From the NCBI RefSeq assembly GCF_011087585.1, contig NZ_VJOT01000021.1:102532-166531 (forward strand): DNA of 64,000 bases, in the 5' to 3' direction. The position numbers and the translations under genes are program-made. This document shows positions 39,000-48,553 of this stretch, in pieces. Within the stretch, counting starts at the first letter, position 1; every line of letters begins with the position of its first letter. The stretch comes from Neochlamydia sp. AcF84. Lineage in GTDB: Bacteria; Chlamydiota; Chlamydiia; Chlamydiales; Parachlamydiaceae. Under the pieces are notes generated by a model that searched no databases, was not told where the DNA came from, and worked only from the letters and a program-made list of their open reading frames with translations.

Positions 39000-40898
39000 T
39001 TATCGATGAAGCTTTACAGAGTTTTTTAAAGCCGCTAAGTTAATTTTGCGGTAGCGATGGGTATTCGCGCTGTCAAAAAATATTTTCCAAAAGAGATCGT
39101 TTCTTTTAGACAGAAGGAAATTTAGAGCTTTATCAATTAGCTCTAAAAAAAATGTGTGAGCAGTCTGGGCTTTGAGAAATTCAGGGTGAAATTGCAATAA
39201 TATTAGGGGCACGGCTCCCGAGTATTCAGTTTCAGAAGCCTTCACTAAGCCCTTATATTCTATTAAAGGCTCAATAAATTCAGTGGCTGCAAATTCTGTG
39301 GGAACTCCTTGATGGTGGGAGCTTAAGCTAATCATAGGCTTTTTTAAGGCTTTATAAGTAAGCCCGTGATAAGATTTTTTCGCACGATGTAATATTTGTA
39401 AGACATTGTTATGTCCCTCCACATGCTGCTCAAGCTGGGCTCCAAAATAAACATTGGCTAGCTGGAAACCTCGGCAATTAGCCATTAAAGGAAGCCCTTG
39501 ATGATGGACGTAATGCATCATCGACAATTCTAGAATAGAACGACGATAATCTCTATCCCATTCTGTAGGCTCTTCCTCTTTTCTTCCATAAAGGGCAGGC
39601 GGTATATCTTCACCACCAGGCAAAAAGAAAGAATCTACTTCAGAGGCTAATGTATGAGCTTTTTTTAAAATTGAGGCACAGCTGGGGTAGAGATGAGGGT
39701 TTTCAGCTATAGCCTGCATGATGCGTTGAGGAATAGGAGTTTTACTTTTGTGATAGGGGCCTACCTTATTGATTAGAATGTTAGCTTCTTGATTTGTAGC
39801 TTCTTTAGTAAGCTTTTGTGGTTGAACGGTAATACGAAGCGGCAGCAAGCCAGCAATCTTATCTAATTTGATGAACACTTTGGGAACACTTAACCCTCGA
39901 TTCTCAGGATGGACTAAAATAGCTGTAGCGGGTTTAGAAATTATAGCACTTTGACGAGATAGATCATTGGCAGGAAAATCAAACTTATCTAAGTTGCCAA
40001 AAAATACTGTATTTTTTAATTCACTTTTTTGGATGGTAGTATCAATGACTACTGCTTCAAGAAAATGCGTGGCTGGCATGATAACTTTATGAAAAGAACA
40101 TTGGCGTAGAGCGGCGTCCTCAAAACTACAAGTAATAAGCGAGCTGCTTTTAAACGCCGTGCTATGCAGCTCGGCTGCTGTAAACATCACTTCGCGCATT
40201 TCACAGTGATTAAAGAAGCAATTTGTAAGAGAGGTATTCATAAAAGATATATTTGATAAATTACATCCCTGAAAAACCACATTTTCTAATTTTGATTTTC
40301 CAAAATGATTCCAGCGAAGGGTACAATGGCTAAAAACAATTCCTTCCAAATCAGCATTTTTAAAAAATTGAAAGTCAGCAGAAAATTCAATATTTTTAAA
40401 TTCGGCAGCATAGCCATGCTCGGTTAGTAATTTTGCAAAGTTGATTTTATGGTTACCTTCCTGAGAGCTGGGGATTGTCTGGAGAAGTTTCAGAAAAGCC
40501 AGTTCAGTAATGTAGGGTTTTTGTTCTACGGAAGTTTTATTTTTAAATAAAATCTTTTGAGCCACTAAGTGAGTAGCCATAGCAGTCATAATATTGAAAA
40601 AAGCTAGTAGATGCTTTACGAAGGCTTTGCATTTGGCAAGCATTTGAGAGAGAATAGAATAATTGCGTGTGCTCGTTAAATTAGGCATTAAATGATGAAT
40701 GTTTTTTACTTGGCTTTTTAGAAAAAGAAAACTTTCTTTACTAACTTGCGCTTTAGCACCCTGACGAATGATTTTAAGAAGATCTTCTCGCTGGGAATAA
40801 GAGAGTTGATTCAAAAATAGCTTTTTTCGAGCAGGATCTATTTCTAAAAAGCTTTGCCTTAAGCAACTAAAAGGCTCATCTGAATTTATAGGCATCAT
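39000..40898 (-). CDS. Pentapeptide-repeat / peptidase C26-like amidotransferase fusion, 632 aa
   Basis: Residues about 165-290 form pentapeptide-type repeats (FxNADLEGIVF, LENVVFQGCNLSNISF, LTNCFF, LITCSFEDAALRQCSF) expected to fold as a right-handed quadrilateral beta-helix. Residues about 390-600 are a class I glutamine amidotransferase/gamma-glutamyl hydrolase-like domain: LPGGEDIPP, nucleophile Cys475 in ANCRGFQLANV, and the His571/Glu573 pair in QFHPEF, so the catalytic triad is intact. N-terminal 100 residues are basic, with a hydrophobic stretch near 90-115. C26 enzymes hydrolyse gamma-glutamyl bonds. The domain pairing is unusual. No operon partner; a secreted effector role is possible but unproven. 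Confidence 0.85.
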   Translation of the reverse strand: MMPINSDEPFSCLRQSFLEIDPARKKLFLNQLSYSQREDLLKIIRQGAKAQVSKESFLFLKSQVKNIHHLMPNLTSTRNYSILSQMLAKCKAFVKHLLAFFNIMTAMATHLVAQKILFKNKTSVEQKPYITELAFLKLLQTIPSSQEGNHKINFAKLLTEHGYAAEFKNIEFSADFQFFKNADLEGIVFSHCTLRWNHFGKSKLENVVFQGCNLSNISFMNTSLTNCFFNHCEMREVMFTAAELHSTAFKSSSLITCSFEDAALRQCSFHKVIMPATHFLEAVVIDTTIQKSELKNTVFFGNLDKFDFPANDLSRQSAIISKPATAILVHPENRGLSVPKVFIKLDKIAGLLPLRITVQPQKLTKEATNQEANILINKVGPYHKSKTPIPQRIMQAIAENPHLYPSCASILKKAHTLASEVDSFFLPGGEDIPPALYGRKEEEPTEWDRDYRRSILELSMMHYVHHQGLPLMANCRGFQLANVYFGAQLEQHVEGHNNVLQILHRAKKSYHGLTYKALKKPMISLSSHHQGVPTEFAATEFIEPLIEYKGLVKASETEYSGAVPLILLQFHPEFLKAQTAHTFFLELIDKALNFLLSKRNDLFWKIFFDSANTHRYRKINLAALKNSVKLHR

Positions 40899-41021
40899 AC
40901 AAAAATTTTTCCTTAAGCTATCTTCAAAATAAGGAGCTTAATTATGTTGAAAAGTTAGTTATTTCTTACTAGCTTTGCTATTTACCTTCACTAAGAGCAT
41001 CGCTTGGAAGAAAAAGTGGGG

Positions 41022-42827
41022 CTAATCATTACTTATGCTTCCTAGATAACTTTTATAAAGCTGGCATTGAAAGGCTGTTAGAAGAAATTGAGCATGCTTT
41101 TTTCCTTCCGCTGCAGCCTCTTCCACATTTATAAAATTTTTCTTTCTCACCCCACAGTAAACTTTAAGCTTGGGTTCTGTTCCTGAAGGGCGAATGGCTA
41201 GTTTAGACTCATCAGCTAAATAAAATACCAAAAATTCCGATTTATTAAGAAAAATTTCCTCACTTTTTCCTGTTTTCAAATCCATTCGTTTGGATGTCAA
41301 GTAATCTTCCATCCTAATCACTTCAATCCCTCCAATTGTTTGGGGAGGATTTTTTTGTAATGCACTTATTCCTCTGAGTATTTGCCCTTTGCCAGCGTTA
41401 GTATCCTTAAATTTTAAAACAAAAGTTTTTTCTACATAAGTGCCATACTTTTGCCAAAGCTCGTGGAGTTTATCTATTAATGTTTTGCCTTGAAGTTTGG
41501 TGTGTAAAGCCATTTCACAAATTAATAGGGAGGTGAGGACTGCATCTTTATCGCGTGCTAAAGTTCCATAAAGATAGCCGCAAGACTCTTCAACACCAAA
41601 TAAATACTGATAACAAGGCAATGAGCTTTCCCATTCATGAATTTTTTCTGCTATATACTTAAAGCCTGAAAGTACATTAAAGCATGGTTTACCATAGCTT
41701 TCACATATTTTTTGAAAAAGTTCTGAGGTAACGATAGTTTTCACAAAAGCAGCATTTTTAGGAAGACCTTTTTGCTTGGAAAGTGCTTCTAAAATATGAT
41801 CCAGCAATAAACAAGCCAGCTGATTACCATCAACAGAATACATGTGGCCGTGATGATTAATCACGATGCCGACGCGATCGGCATCCGGATCAGTAGCGAT
41901 TAAAATTTCTCCCTTAACATGCTTAAGAGTGTTTTTACCTAGTTTTAAGGCTTCTTCTTCTTCCGGATTAGGTGATTTTACTGTAGGGAAATTCCCATCA
42001 ACAGTTACTTGCTTAGTCACTAATTTTATAGTTGAAAATCCCCAGCTTTTCATAGCCGTAGGCACAACTGTAATCCCAGTTCCATGCAAGCTAGTGTAGA
42101 CAATTTTTAAAGTACTGCCTTCCTTTTTATTTTCTTCTGGATAGAGTTGCAGGGGCATGATAGCTTTTAAATACGCTTGATCGATTTCATCTTTTATCCA
42201 TTTTATAAGGGGGTGATTGAGCTCTTTTTCATACTTAATCATTTTAAGAGCGGTAATTTCATTGATTTCTTTAACAATCAGTTGATCATGAGGAGGTGAT
42301 ACCTGTGCTCCATCCTTTCCATACAGTTTATAGCCGTTATACTGCGCAGGATTATGCGAAGCTGTTAGCATAATAGCAGCGTCACATTTTTTATAACGAC
42401 ATCCGAAGGAGACTAAAGGAGTAGGGCGAATATCTTGATAGATATATACCTGAATGTTGTTGCCTGCTAAAACTTTAGCGCATTCTTCTGCAAACTCACG
42501 CGAATAATGACGGCAATCGTATCCAATTAATACAGAAAGCTGAGCAGCGTGGGTAGGCTGTTTATTTAAGTAATTAGCCAGGCCCTGCGTACAAGCCCTA
42601 ATGGTATACTGATTGATGCGATTGGTTCCTATTCCTATGAGCCCCCGTAGGCCTCCTGTACCAAAAGAGAGATTGGTAGAAAATGCATCAGCTATTTCCT
42701 CAGGATGTTCTTTGAGTAATTTCTTTATGGTTAACTTTGTCTGTTCATCATACCCTTCTTTAAGCCAGGCATTGATATTACGATTAGTCACCGCATCAAA
42801 CTGGGTAACGCACAAAATTTGGGTCAT
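41022..42827 (-). CDS. Phosphoglucomutase/phosphomannomutase family protein
   Basis: 601-residue alpha-phosphohexomutase of the long PgcA/PGM2 type. Visible: phosphoserine loop TASHNPAQYNGYKLY, metal-binding DPDADRVG, sugar-binding GVEESCGYLYG and phosphate-binding RPSGTEPKLKVY. It interconverts hexose 1- and 6-phosphates, feeding glycogen and nucleotide-sugar synthesis, and would link to galE. All four active-site loops are intact. The length fits the PGM2-like group, whose substrate may also include pentose phosphates. Confidence 0.93.
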   Translation of the reverse strand: MTQILCVTQFDAVTNRNINAWLKEGYDEQTKLTIKKLLKEHPEEIADAFSTNLSFGTGGLRGLIGIGTNRINQYTIRACTQGLANYLNKQPTHAAQLSVLIGYDCRHYSREFAEECAKVLAGNNIQVYIYQDIRPTPLVSFGCRYKKCDAAIMLTASHNPAQYNGYKLYGKDGAQVSPPHDQLIVKEINEITALKMIKYEKELNHPLIKWIKDEIDQAYLKAIMPLQLYPEENKKEGSTLKIVYTSLHGTGITVVPTAMKSWGFSTIKLVTKQVTVDGNFPTVKSPNPEEEEALKLGKNTLKHVKGEILIATDPDADRVGIVINHHGHMYSVDGNQLACLLLDHILEALSKQKGLPKNAAFVKTIVTSELFQKICESYGKPCFNVLSGFKYIAEKIHEWESSLPCYQYLFGVEESCGYLYGTLARDKDAVLTSLLICEMALHTKLQGKTLIDKLHELWQKYGTYVEKTFVLKFKDTNAGKGQILRGISALQKNPPQTIGGIEVIRMEDYLTSKRMDLKTGKSEEIFLNKSEFLVFYLADESKLAIRPSGTEPKLKVYCGVRKKNFINVEEAAAEGKKHAQFLLTAFQCQLYKSYLGSISND

Positions 42828-43208
42828 AAATAAATGAATAATAGTGGAGTATTAGTTTAAATAAATGATTTTAATATAAAAACATATAAATAAAAAGTAA
42901 AAAAAGTTAATTGCTTAGAGAAAAAGCAATTAAAAATCTAAGTTAAAAGCCTATAAGCTTACTGGATTTTTTAGGGTAGGCATATTGCCTGAAAGATAAG
43001 AAAGCTGCTTGTATGATCAAATAATAATACGCTTTTTGAGCAACTCTTTATGTAGTTATACACTTAATAAAAAGCTTGTTTTTACGGGGAGAGTCAGCTT
43101 AGAAAAAGGCTAATTTTTTTGACTAAACAGACGTAGTTGCTTTAAAAGGTGTAAGCTAAAATTTAAGGTATTCATGCAAGAAACAAAGCTATTCCTTTAA
43201 AAGCTCCC
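42828..43208. other. Intergenic region
   Basis: About 380 AT-rich bases between two minus-strand genes. Nothing recognisable; it should hold the mutase promoter and the end of the ABC operon transcript. Confidence 0.4.
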
Positions 43209-43919
43209 TCATAGGTGGGCTATTTCAAACACTTCGTAAAGCAAAGAGGAGGATTTCATGGCGGCAAAGGGTCCTTGATAGAAAAGACATCCCTGCTTCA
43301 AAACGGCTACTTGATCGCAAAAACGTTCAGTAGCATATAAATCATGGTTGGCTACAATAATTAATTTATCTTCTTGAGACAATTGGCGCAGTAAATTCCA
43401 TATTTCTAGTTGATGTTTGATATCTAAATTAGAGGTAGGTTCATCTAATACCAATATAGGCGATTGCGTGACTAACGAGCGAGCAATATAAATTCTTTGC
43501 CTTTCTCCTTGCGAGATTTCAGTTATACGTTCATCTCTTAAATGCCAACCATTGACTAATTCTAAAGCCCACTGAACTTTAGCTTTTTTTTCTTTTTTTC
43601 TAAGGTCATGGCGAGGATAAGTGCCCATTTCGACCATTTCAGCTACGCTAAAAGCAAAATGGGGCTGTGGATTTTGAAGAACGAGGGATAAGGTGCGGCT
43701 AATTGTTGTCCTATCCTGAGAGAGGAGTTCTTGGTTATTCCAAAATACCTCTCCCGCGGTAGCTTTCCATATACCTGTCAAAGTTTTAAGCAAAGTACTT
43801 TTTCCTGCACCATTAGGGCCAATAATACCATAGATAGAGCCAGGTATAAATTTTAAAGAAATATTATCGATTAGGACTTTATGGCCTACTTTATAAGTTA
43901 AATTCTTTAATTCAAGCAT
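43209..43919 (-). CDS. ABC transporter ATP-binding protein, FecE/FepC type
   Basis: 236-residue ATPase: Walker A GPNGAGKST, Q-loop LVLQNPQ, a signature reading ISQGERQR in place of LSGGQ, Walker B ILVLDEPTS and the H-loop HDL. Closest in style to ATPases of siderophore, haem and B12 importers. It overlaps the permease gene by 8 bases and is the last gene of a binding protein-permease-ATPase operon. Confidence 0.93.
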   Translation of the reverse strand: MLELKNLTYKVGHKVLIDNISLKFIPGSIYGIIGPNGAGKSTLLKTLTGIWKATAGEVFWNNQELLSQDRTTISRTLSLVLQNPQPHFAFSVAEMVEMGTYPRHDLRKKEKKAKVQWALELVNGWHLRDERITEISQGERQRIYIARSLVTQSPILVLDEPTSNLDIKHQLEIWNLLRQLSQEDKLIIVANHDLYATERFCDQVAVLKQGCLFYQGPFAAMKSSSLLYEVFEIAHL

Positions 43920-44985
43920 TAATTTCCTGTAAGTTAGCAGCCAGAATGAAAGCTAGTGGAAGCATACACGCATAGTCTCCTTTTCTGAACAAAGCGTGCC
44001 TATAACGACTTCCCATTAATATACAAAGAAAAAAGATTCCTCCCATTATACCTGAGATATTTCCTATAGAAAAAGCTTGCAAGGAAAAAAAGCGCAAGCC
44101 TACATCCATAGCAGTTAAAATAGCACCACCACCAAGAATAGCAAGAGGGATCAGTTGCTGGTTATTAGGACCTGCAAAGCGGCGAATAAGATGGGGGAGT
44201 AGAAGACCAAAAAATGCTATATTTCCCACCGCGGCAACAGCGCCGCTAATTAATAAAGAGATACTTAAAAATAGCCGCCAGCGAATTTTATCTACTTCTA
44301 CCCCTAGATTTTTAGCTTCTTCCTCTCCAAAGGCCATGATATTGATTTCTTTGCTATAGAGCCAGCAACTTGAGAGGCCAAAAAGAGTAAGAGGAAGTTG
44401 CAAATGCACATGCATCCAGCTGCGATCAGAGGTAGACCCAGCTTCCCATTCGGTTAAAGTTTGTATAATATGCCAGCGATCTCGAAAAGCATAGATAATA
44501 GAGCTTTGAATAGTAACTATAAGCGTAGACACAGCAATACCTGTCAAGACCATATGGGTTAATTCCACATACCCTTTTCTACGAGAAAGAGAGTAGACGA
44601 CAAGCAGGGTACCTAAACAACCAATAAATGCGGCAATAGGGATAGCGTAGGGATAATGGTAGTGTAATTCACAAATAAAAATTATCACGACAAGTAGGCT
44701 GCCTCCCGCTGGGATTCCTAAAACACCAGGAGAGGCTAGAGGGTTTTGGAAAAGGGCTTGCGTGACCGTTCCTGCTACAGCTAAAGAAGCTCCTGTACAT
44801 AACAATACAATAAGCCTTGGAAGCCTCTCGTCTAAAAGAGGATTCCAATAGGATGAAGAACCTGATAATTGTGCTAACGCATCTTTCCACACTTGAATAA
44901 ATTCTGTCTCGCCACTTGTTAAAGTAAGGATGATAGATAAAAGGAGAATCAAATAAAGGATAACGTATAAAAGATGCTTATGCAT
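43912..44985 (-). CDS. Iron-type ABC transporter permease, FecCD family
   Basis: 357 residues with about nine to ten membrane helices. Family signatures include the opening LLDERLPRLIVLLCTGASLAVAG, the QALFQNPLASPGVLGIPAG block, the coupling region with EEEAKNLGVEVDKIRW and the GLLLPHLIRRFAGPNNQ segment that contacts the ATPase. It forms the inner-membrane channel, probably as a homodimer since only one permease gene is present. It lies between the binding protein (1 base away) and the ATPase (8-base overlap). Confidence 0.94.
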   Translation of the reverse strand: MHKHLLYVILYLILLLSIILTLTSGETEFIQVWKDALAQLSGSSSYWNPLLDERLPRLIVLLCTGASLAVAGTVTQALFQNPLASPGVLGIPAGGSLLVVIIFICELHYHYPYAIPIAAFIGCLGTLLVVYSLSRRKGYVELTHMVLTGIAVSTLIVTIQSSIIYAFRDRWHIIQTLTEWEAGSTSDRSWMHVHLQLPLTLFGLSSCWLYSKEINIMAFGEEEAKNLGVEVDKIRWRLFLSISLLISGAVAAVGNIAFFGLLLPHLIRRFAGPNNQQLIPLAILGGGAILTAMDVGLRFFSLQAFSIGNISGIMGGIFFLCILMGSRYRHALFRKGDYACMLPLAFILAANLQEINA

Positions 44986-44986
44986 T

Positions 44987-46240
44987 TTAATTGACTCGCG
45001 TTAACGCTGTATACAAATCATAATAAGCCAAAACCATATACTGGGAAGGACTTTCTTGAATGGCTTCATTTACAAAAGCAATAGGTTTATTTGTCTTTTC
45101 TTTTAATAGGCGGAAGAGTTGGTTTTTAAGGAAATTACGCTTATTAATATCCATATCAGAGGTAGCAATAATGATATAATCTGGATCCATCTGTCTAATG
45201 TGCTCTTGATGGATGGGTAGTGTCCAAGTGTGCTTATGTGAATTTCCCGCGCTGCCCAATAATTGTTTAACGCCCATACGATTGAGTAGCTTGCCTGTAA
45301 GGGTATGAGAGGAAGGCGTTGAAAAGGTCAGATGGTGCTTAAGGAAAAGAACTTTAGGGGGTAGATGGGTAGAAGGGAAGGTACTGCTTATCATGTTAAA
45401 GCGATTATCAATAGCTAGCATAGCCGCTTCAACAAAATAATTTAGTAGCTCAGCTTCTATCGGGCGATTGATGATGTGTCCAATACGAAGTAGGGCATTT
45501 TGAACTTCTTCAGGTGAGTTAACATGCTTTAAAGTAAAGAGGGGGATCCCTTGCTTTTTTAAGGCTTCCAGTGTGGAGGGGTTTGAATAGTCTGCTACAA
45601 AAGCGATATCAGGGTGGGCATTGTACAATTTTTCTGTATGATAGCGATCTGCATCTAAAGCAATAAGATGGGTGAGCTTTTTAGGATAGATAGCGGCCTG
45701 CTTGCGCATTCCAGCGGGTAAAGCAACGATCAATTCGGGCTCACTAAGCGCTAACAAAAAGCTTGCTGCCACAAAAGTTTGCGGAAGAAAGCGTTTATAA
45801 GAAGTTGATAAATCAAATATGTTCCCATTATCATCTTGAATAGAGGGAAGACGGTAATGATCATGAAGAAGGTTAAGATCTTCTCTAGTACTATTATTAA
45901 TTTGCCTTGCCAAAAGCTGGCATCTTAGAAAATCCTCTCTTAACAAGCGCTTGACAGTGTTATAGCCATACTGCTCCATGATTTGAGCATCATGGTCCCA
46001 GTCAGTGATGAGCTTACTCATCATGGAGTAATCTCCATTTAACGCTTGATGAATGTTTTCACGTTGGAGAGTAGAGAGGTATTTAAATATAGAGGGTAGG
46101 GGCTTAGAGGAAGGACAAGGGGGATACAGGTCGGATAATTGATCATTAGATGGTTTAAAAGCTACAGACCACCAGATGAGCATGATACTAACTGGAAGGA
46201 CATAAAAAGCAAAGGGGCCAAGAAAATATTTTTTTTTCAT
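44987..46240 (-). CDS. Periplasmic iron-complex-type substrate-binding protein
   Basis: 417 residues. A hydrophobic N-terminal segment (FYVLPVSIMLIWWSVAF) is a signal anchor or uncleaved signal peptide. The body follows the BtuF/FepB-type pattern: ALDADRYHTEKLYNAHPDIAFVADYSNPSTLEALKKQGIPLF, then IRQMDPDYIIIATSDMD and a long linking helix. It would capture the substrate for the downstream permease and ATPase. It is longer than the usual 300 residues because of an extra N-terminal helical region (about 50-130). Substrate (siderophore, haem or other) cannot be read from sequence; no Fur-like box is clear upstream. Confidence 0.82.
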   Translation of the reverse strand: MKKKYFLGPFAFYVLPVSIMLIWWSVAFKPSNDQLSDLYPPCPSSKPLPSIFKYLSTLQRENIHQALNGDYSMMSKLITDWDHDAQIMEQYGYNTVKRLLREDFLRCQLLARQINNSTREDLNLLHDHYRLPSIQDDNGNIFDLSTSYKRFLPQTFVAASFLLALSEPELIVALPAGMRKQAAIYPKKLTHLIALDADRYHTEKLYNAHPDIAFVADYSNPSTLEALKKQGIPLFTLKHVNSPEEVQNALLRIGHIINRPIEAELLNYFVEAAMLAIDNRFNMISSTFPSTHLPPKVLFLKHHLTFSTPSSHTLTGKLLNRMGVKQLLGSAGNSHKHTWTLPIHQEHIRQMDPDYIIIATSDMDINKRNFLKNQLFRLLKEKTNKPIAFVNEAIQESPSQYMVLAYYDLYTALTRVN

Positions 46241-46293
46241 TTTTAGATAAAAGGAGGCTCAAATTGAAAAACAAGAGAAGTAGAAAAGCAAGA

Positions 46294-46357
46294 GGAGTGT
46301 AAGGGATGCTAAGCTAGAATGTTTTAGTTTTTCTATCCTCTATCTGGCTTACACTCC
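46294..46357. other. 10-base inverted repeat downstream of groEL
   Basis: GGAGTGTAAG (46294-46303) and CTTACACTCC (46348-46357) are exact inverted repeats separated by 44 bases, beginning just past the groEL stop. They could form a long-loop hairpin at the 3' end of the groEL transcript, possibly a terminator or RNA-stability element; the T-tract after it is weak. Confidence 0.4.
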
Positions 46358-46364
46358 ACCCTTA

Positions 46365-47966
46365 TTATTTCTGTTTTTCTTCCTCTTCTTCAGCATCGCC
46401 GATAAGCGCTTCAGAAATCAGCACAATACCTGCTACGGAAGCCGAATAGGTTAATGCATTTTTTATGACTTTAGCCGGGTCTACTACGCCACTAGCTACT
46501 AAATCTTCAATCTTTTCACTCATTACGTTGAAGCCAAAATTGGCGCTTGCTTGTCGCACTTCTGCTAGCATTACTAATCCATCATGTCCAGCATTAAATA
46601 CGATTTGCTTAAGAGGTGCTTCGCAGGCAGTGGCCACAATTTTAGCTCCAAGGGCTTCGTCACCTTCCAGTTTAAGGGTAGGGACAATTTGGCTAGCACG
46701 AATAAAAGCCACCCCTCCACCAGGCACAATGCCACCTTCAATAGCAGCTTTGGTGGAGTTTAAACTATCTTCGAAAAGTTGCTTTTTGGGCTTGAGCTCG
46801 ACTTCAGTCACTGCTCCTACACGAACGACTGCTACTCCACCACTTAATTTAGCTTTACGTTCTTCTAGCTTTTCTTTGTCATAAGTGCTAGTGGTGTTAT
46901 TAATTTCGTTTTCAATTTGCTTCACTCTGGCTTGGATAGCATCGGGCTGGCCAGCACCATTCATAATAGTGGTATGCTCTTTAGTGATAATAACTTTTTC
47001 GGCAGATCCTAGGACATGATCAGGAATTTCTTTCATGGAAATTCCTGTCTCCTCCGACACTACTCCTGCTCCAGTCAAGATAGCAATATCTTCTAGCATA
47101 GCTTTGCGTCTATCCCCAAATCCGGGAGCTTTCACAGCGGCTACTTTCAAAGTTCCTCTTAGTTTGTTTACTACCAGCGTAGATAATGCCTCTCCTTCTA
47201 GATCTTCAGCAACAATGAGTAGATTTTTACCTGTGGTAGCGACTGACTGCAAGATGGGCAATAATTCATGAATGCTATTAATTTTACGATCGATAAGGAG
47301 AATCTGAGGATTTTCCATTTCGACAATCATTTTGTCGTTGTTCGTACAAAAGTAAGCGCTCAAGTAGCCACGGTCAAAACGCATCCCCTCTACCATCTCT
47401 AAAGTTGTATCTGTCCCTTTGGCCTCTTCAATGGTGATTACGCCATTCTTACCTACTTTTTTTATAGCTTCGGCAATCATTTTGCCCACTTCTTCATCAC
47501 CAGAAGCTGCCACATTGGCAATAGAAAGGATCTCCCGATCACTTTGTACAGAGATAGCTTGCTTATCTATTTCGTTCACTATTGCTTCAACAGCTTTGTC
47601 AATCCCTCTTTTCACGCTGATAGGGCTTGCACCGGAGGCAATTAATTTAATGCCATTTTCTACCATCGCTCCTAAAAGTAAGGTGGCTCGCGTAGTTCCA
47701 TCCCCACAGGTTTCCTTCATCTTCTGTACGACTTCTTTAGCCATGGAAATACCCATGTTTTTATACTGATCTTTTAAGCTAATGTCTTTGACAATCGTAC
47801 TTCCATCGTTAGTGATGGTAGGCGCTCCCCATGATTTTTCTAAGCCAACGTTTCGACCCCGTGGTCCAAGAGTGAATGCTACAATTGTGGAAAGTTCTTT
47901 AATACCCGCAAGTAGCTTTTCGCGGGCTTCTTCTTCAAATATAATTTGTTTTGGTGCAGAAGACAT
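46365..47966 (-). CDS. groEL: Chaperonin GroEL paralogue without adjacent groES
   Basis: 533-residue 60-kDa chaperonin. ATPase elements are intact: TLGPRGRNV, ITNDGSTIV, GDGTTRAT and the Asp in LFEDSLNSTKAA, plus the GGGVAF block. Departures from housekeeping GroEL: EKSWGAPTITNDGST instead of the usual KSFGAP-ITKDGVT, VQKMKETCGDGTT, and a C-terminus of acidic/lysine residues (EEEEEKQK) in place of the GGM repeat. No groES precedes it. Chlamydiae carry one groES-linked groEL and extra divergent groEL genes; this looks like one of the extras. AAGGAG lies before the ATG. A CIRCE-like operator is 520 bases upstream. Confidence 0.93.
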   Translation of the reverse strand: MSSAPKQIIFEEEAREKLLAGIKELSTIVAFTLGPRGRNVGLEKSWGAPTITNDGSTIVKDISLKDQYKNMGISMAKEVVQKMKETCGDGTTRATLLLGAMVENGIKLIASGASPISVKRGIDKAVEAIVNEIDKQAISVQSDREILSIANVAASGDEEVGKMIAEAIKKVGKNGVITIEEAKGTDTTLEMVEGMRFDRGYLSAYFCTNNDKMIVEMENPQILLIDRKINSIHELLPILQSVATTGKNLLIVAEDLEGEALSTLVVNKLRGTLKVAAVKAPGFGDRRKAMLEDIAILTGAGVVSEETGISMKEIPDHVLGSAEKVIITKEHTTIMNGAGQPDAIQARVKQIENEINNTTSTYDKEKLEERKAKLSGGVAVVRVGAVTEVELKPKKQLFEDSLNSTKAAIEGGIVPGGGVAFIRASQIVPTLKLEGDEALGAKIVATACEAPLKQIVFNAGHDGLVMLAEVRQASANFGFNVMSEKIEDLVASGVVDPAKVIKNALTYSASVAGIVLISEALIGDAEEEEEKQK

Positions 47967-48223
47967 TGTTCTTTACTCCTTGTTGTCAACGAATTGTACA
48001 AGTTATTTAAAATACAAAAAAAGTTTGTTTTAATTGCCTATTATAGAGTTAGGGGACTAGATAAACTGAAACCATTCACTTGTTAATCTATCCATCCTAA
48101 ATACTTTATCCTACGCTTGTAAGGTAGATATTATAGTAACCTTTATGTCCGCTTAGCCTAAATTTTGGTTGCTTTTTTAGCTTTCAAAGGATAGAGACCC
48201 CTTTATCAAAAGGCAGATCCATT

Positions 48224-48415
48224 CTAAGAGGTTGTCCTAGTCTTTAAAAAGTTCTGTAAATTACCAAGATTCCTAGTTTCAATTTCACTTGGTGAGCGAA
48301 GATAGTGTTTACTTAATTTGCTAGCTAGAAAAGCGGGAAATAAAAGATTGCCTATGCGTCTATTTTTAACAACCAGTAAGCTTGCTAGGCGATGAATCGC
48401 AGAAGTTAAATTCAT
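48224..48415 (-). CDS. Small hypothetical protein, 63 aa (doubtful)
   Basis: Basic small ORF. I prefer the ATG at 48415 with AAGG upstream; a TTG at 48469 would add 18 residues but lacks a ribosome-binding site. It lies directly downstream of the CIRCE-like operator and ahead of groEL, so it could be the first gene of a heat-shock transcript or merely leader sequence. No family recognised. Confidence 0.3.
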   Translation of the reverse strand: MNLTSAIHRLASLLVVKNRRIGNLLFPAFLASKLSKHYLRSPSEIETRNLGNLQNFLKTRTTS

Positions 48416-48485
48416 TTTTCTACCTTGATTTGAAAACCAAAAGATATAGGAATCGAGAAAAGTTTGCAAGGAGTTTTAGATTTTT

Positions 48486-48519
48486 TTAGCACTTCAATCA
48501 AAAGAGTGCTAGTTGTCAA
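48486..48519 (-). promoter_or_regulatory. CIRCE-like HrcA operator with -35 box
   Basis: TTAGCACTT, a 9-base spacer, then GAGTGCTAG (48486-48512) matches the CIRCE consensus TTAGCACTC-N9-GAGTGCTAA at 16 of 18 positions with exact spacing. On the minus strand a perfect TTGACA -35 hexamer (48514-48519 on the plus strand) adjoins it. HrcA bound here would repress transcription toward the small ORF and groEL. The -10 box is poor. Confidence 0.82.
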
Positions 48520-48553
48520 AATTTATTCTCGAAGGTTTAATTTTCTAAATCTT

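Larger units (their letters stand above)
47967..48553. other. Region upstream of groEL containing the CIRCE element
   Basis: Contains the CIRCE-like operator (48486-48512) and a weak 63-81 codon minus-strand ORF, listed separately. The 250 bases next to groEL show no groES remnant that I can recognise. Confidence 0.4.

Noticed and set aside
46465..48033. Several plus-strand open frames opposite groEL
   Set aside because: They are antisense shadows of the conserved chaperonin gene with no family features.
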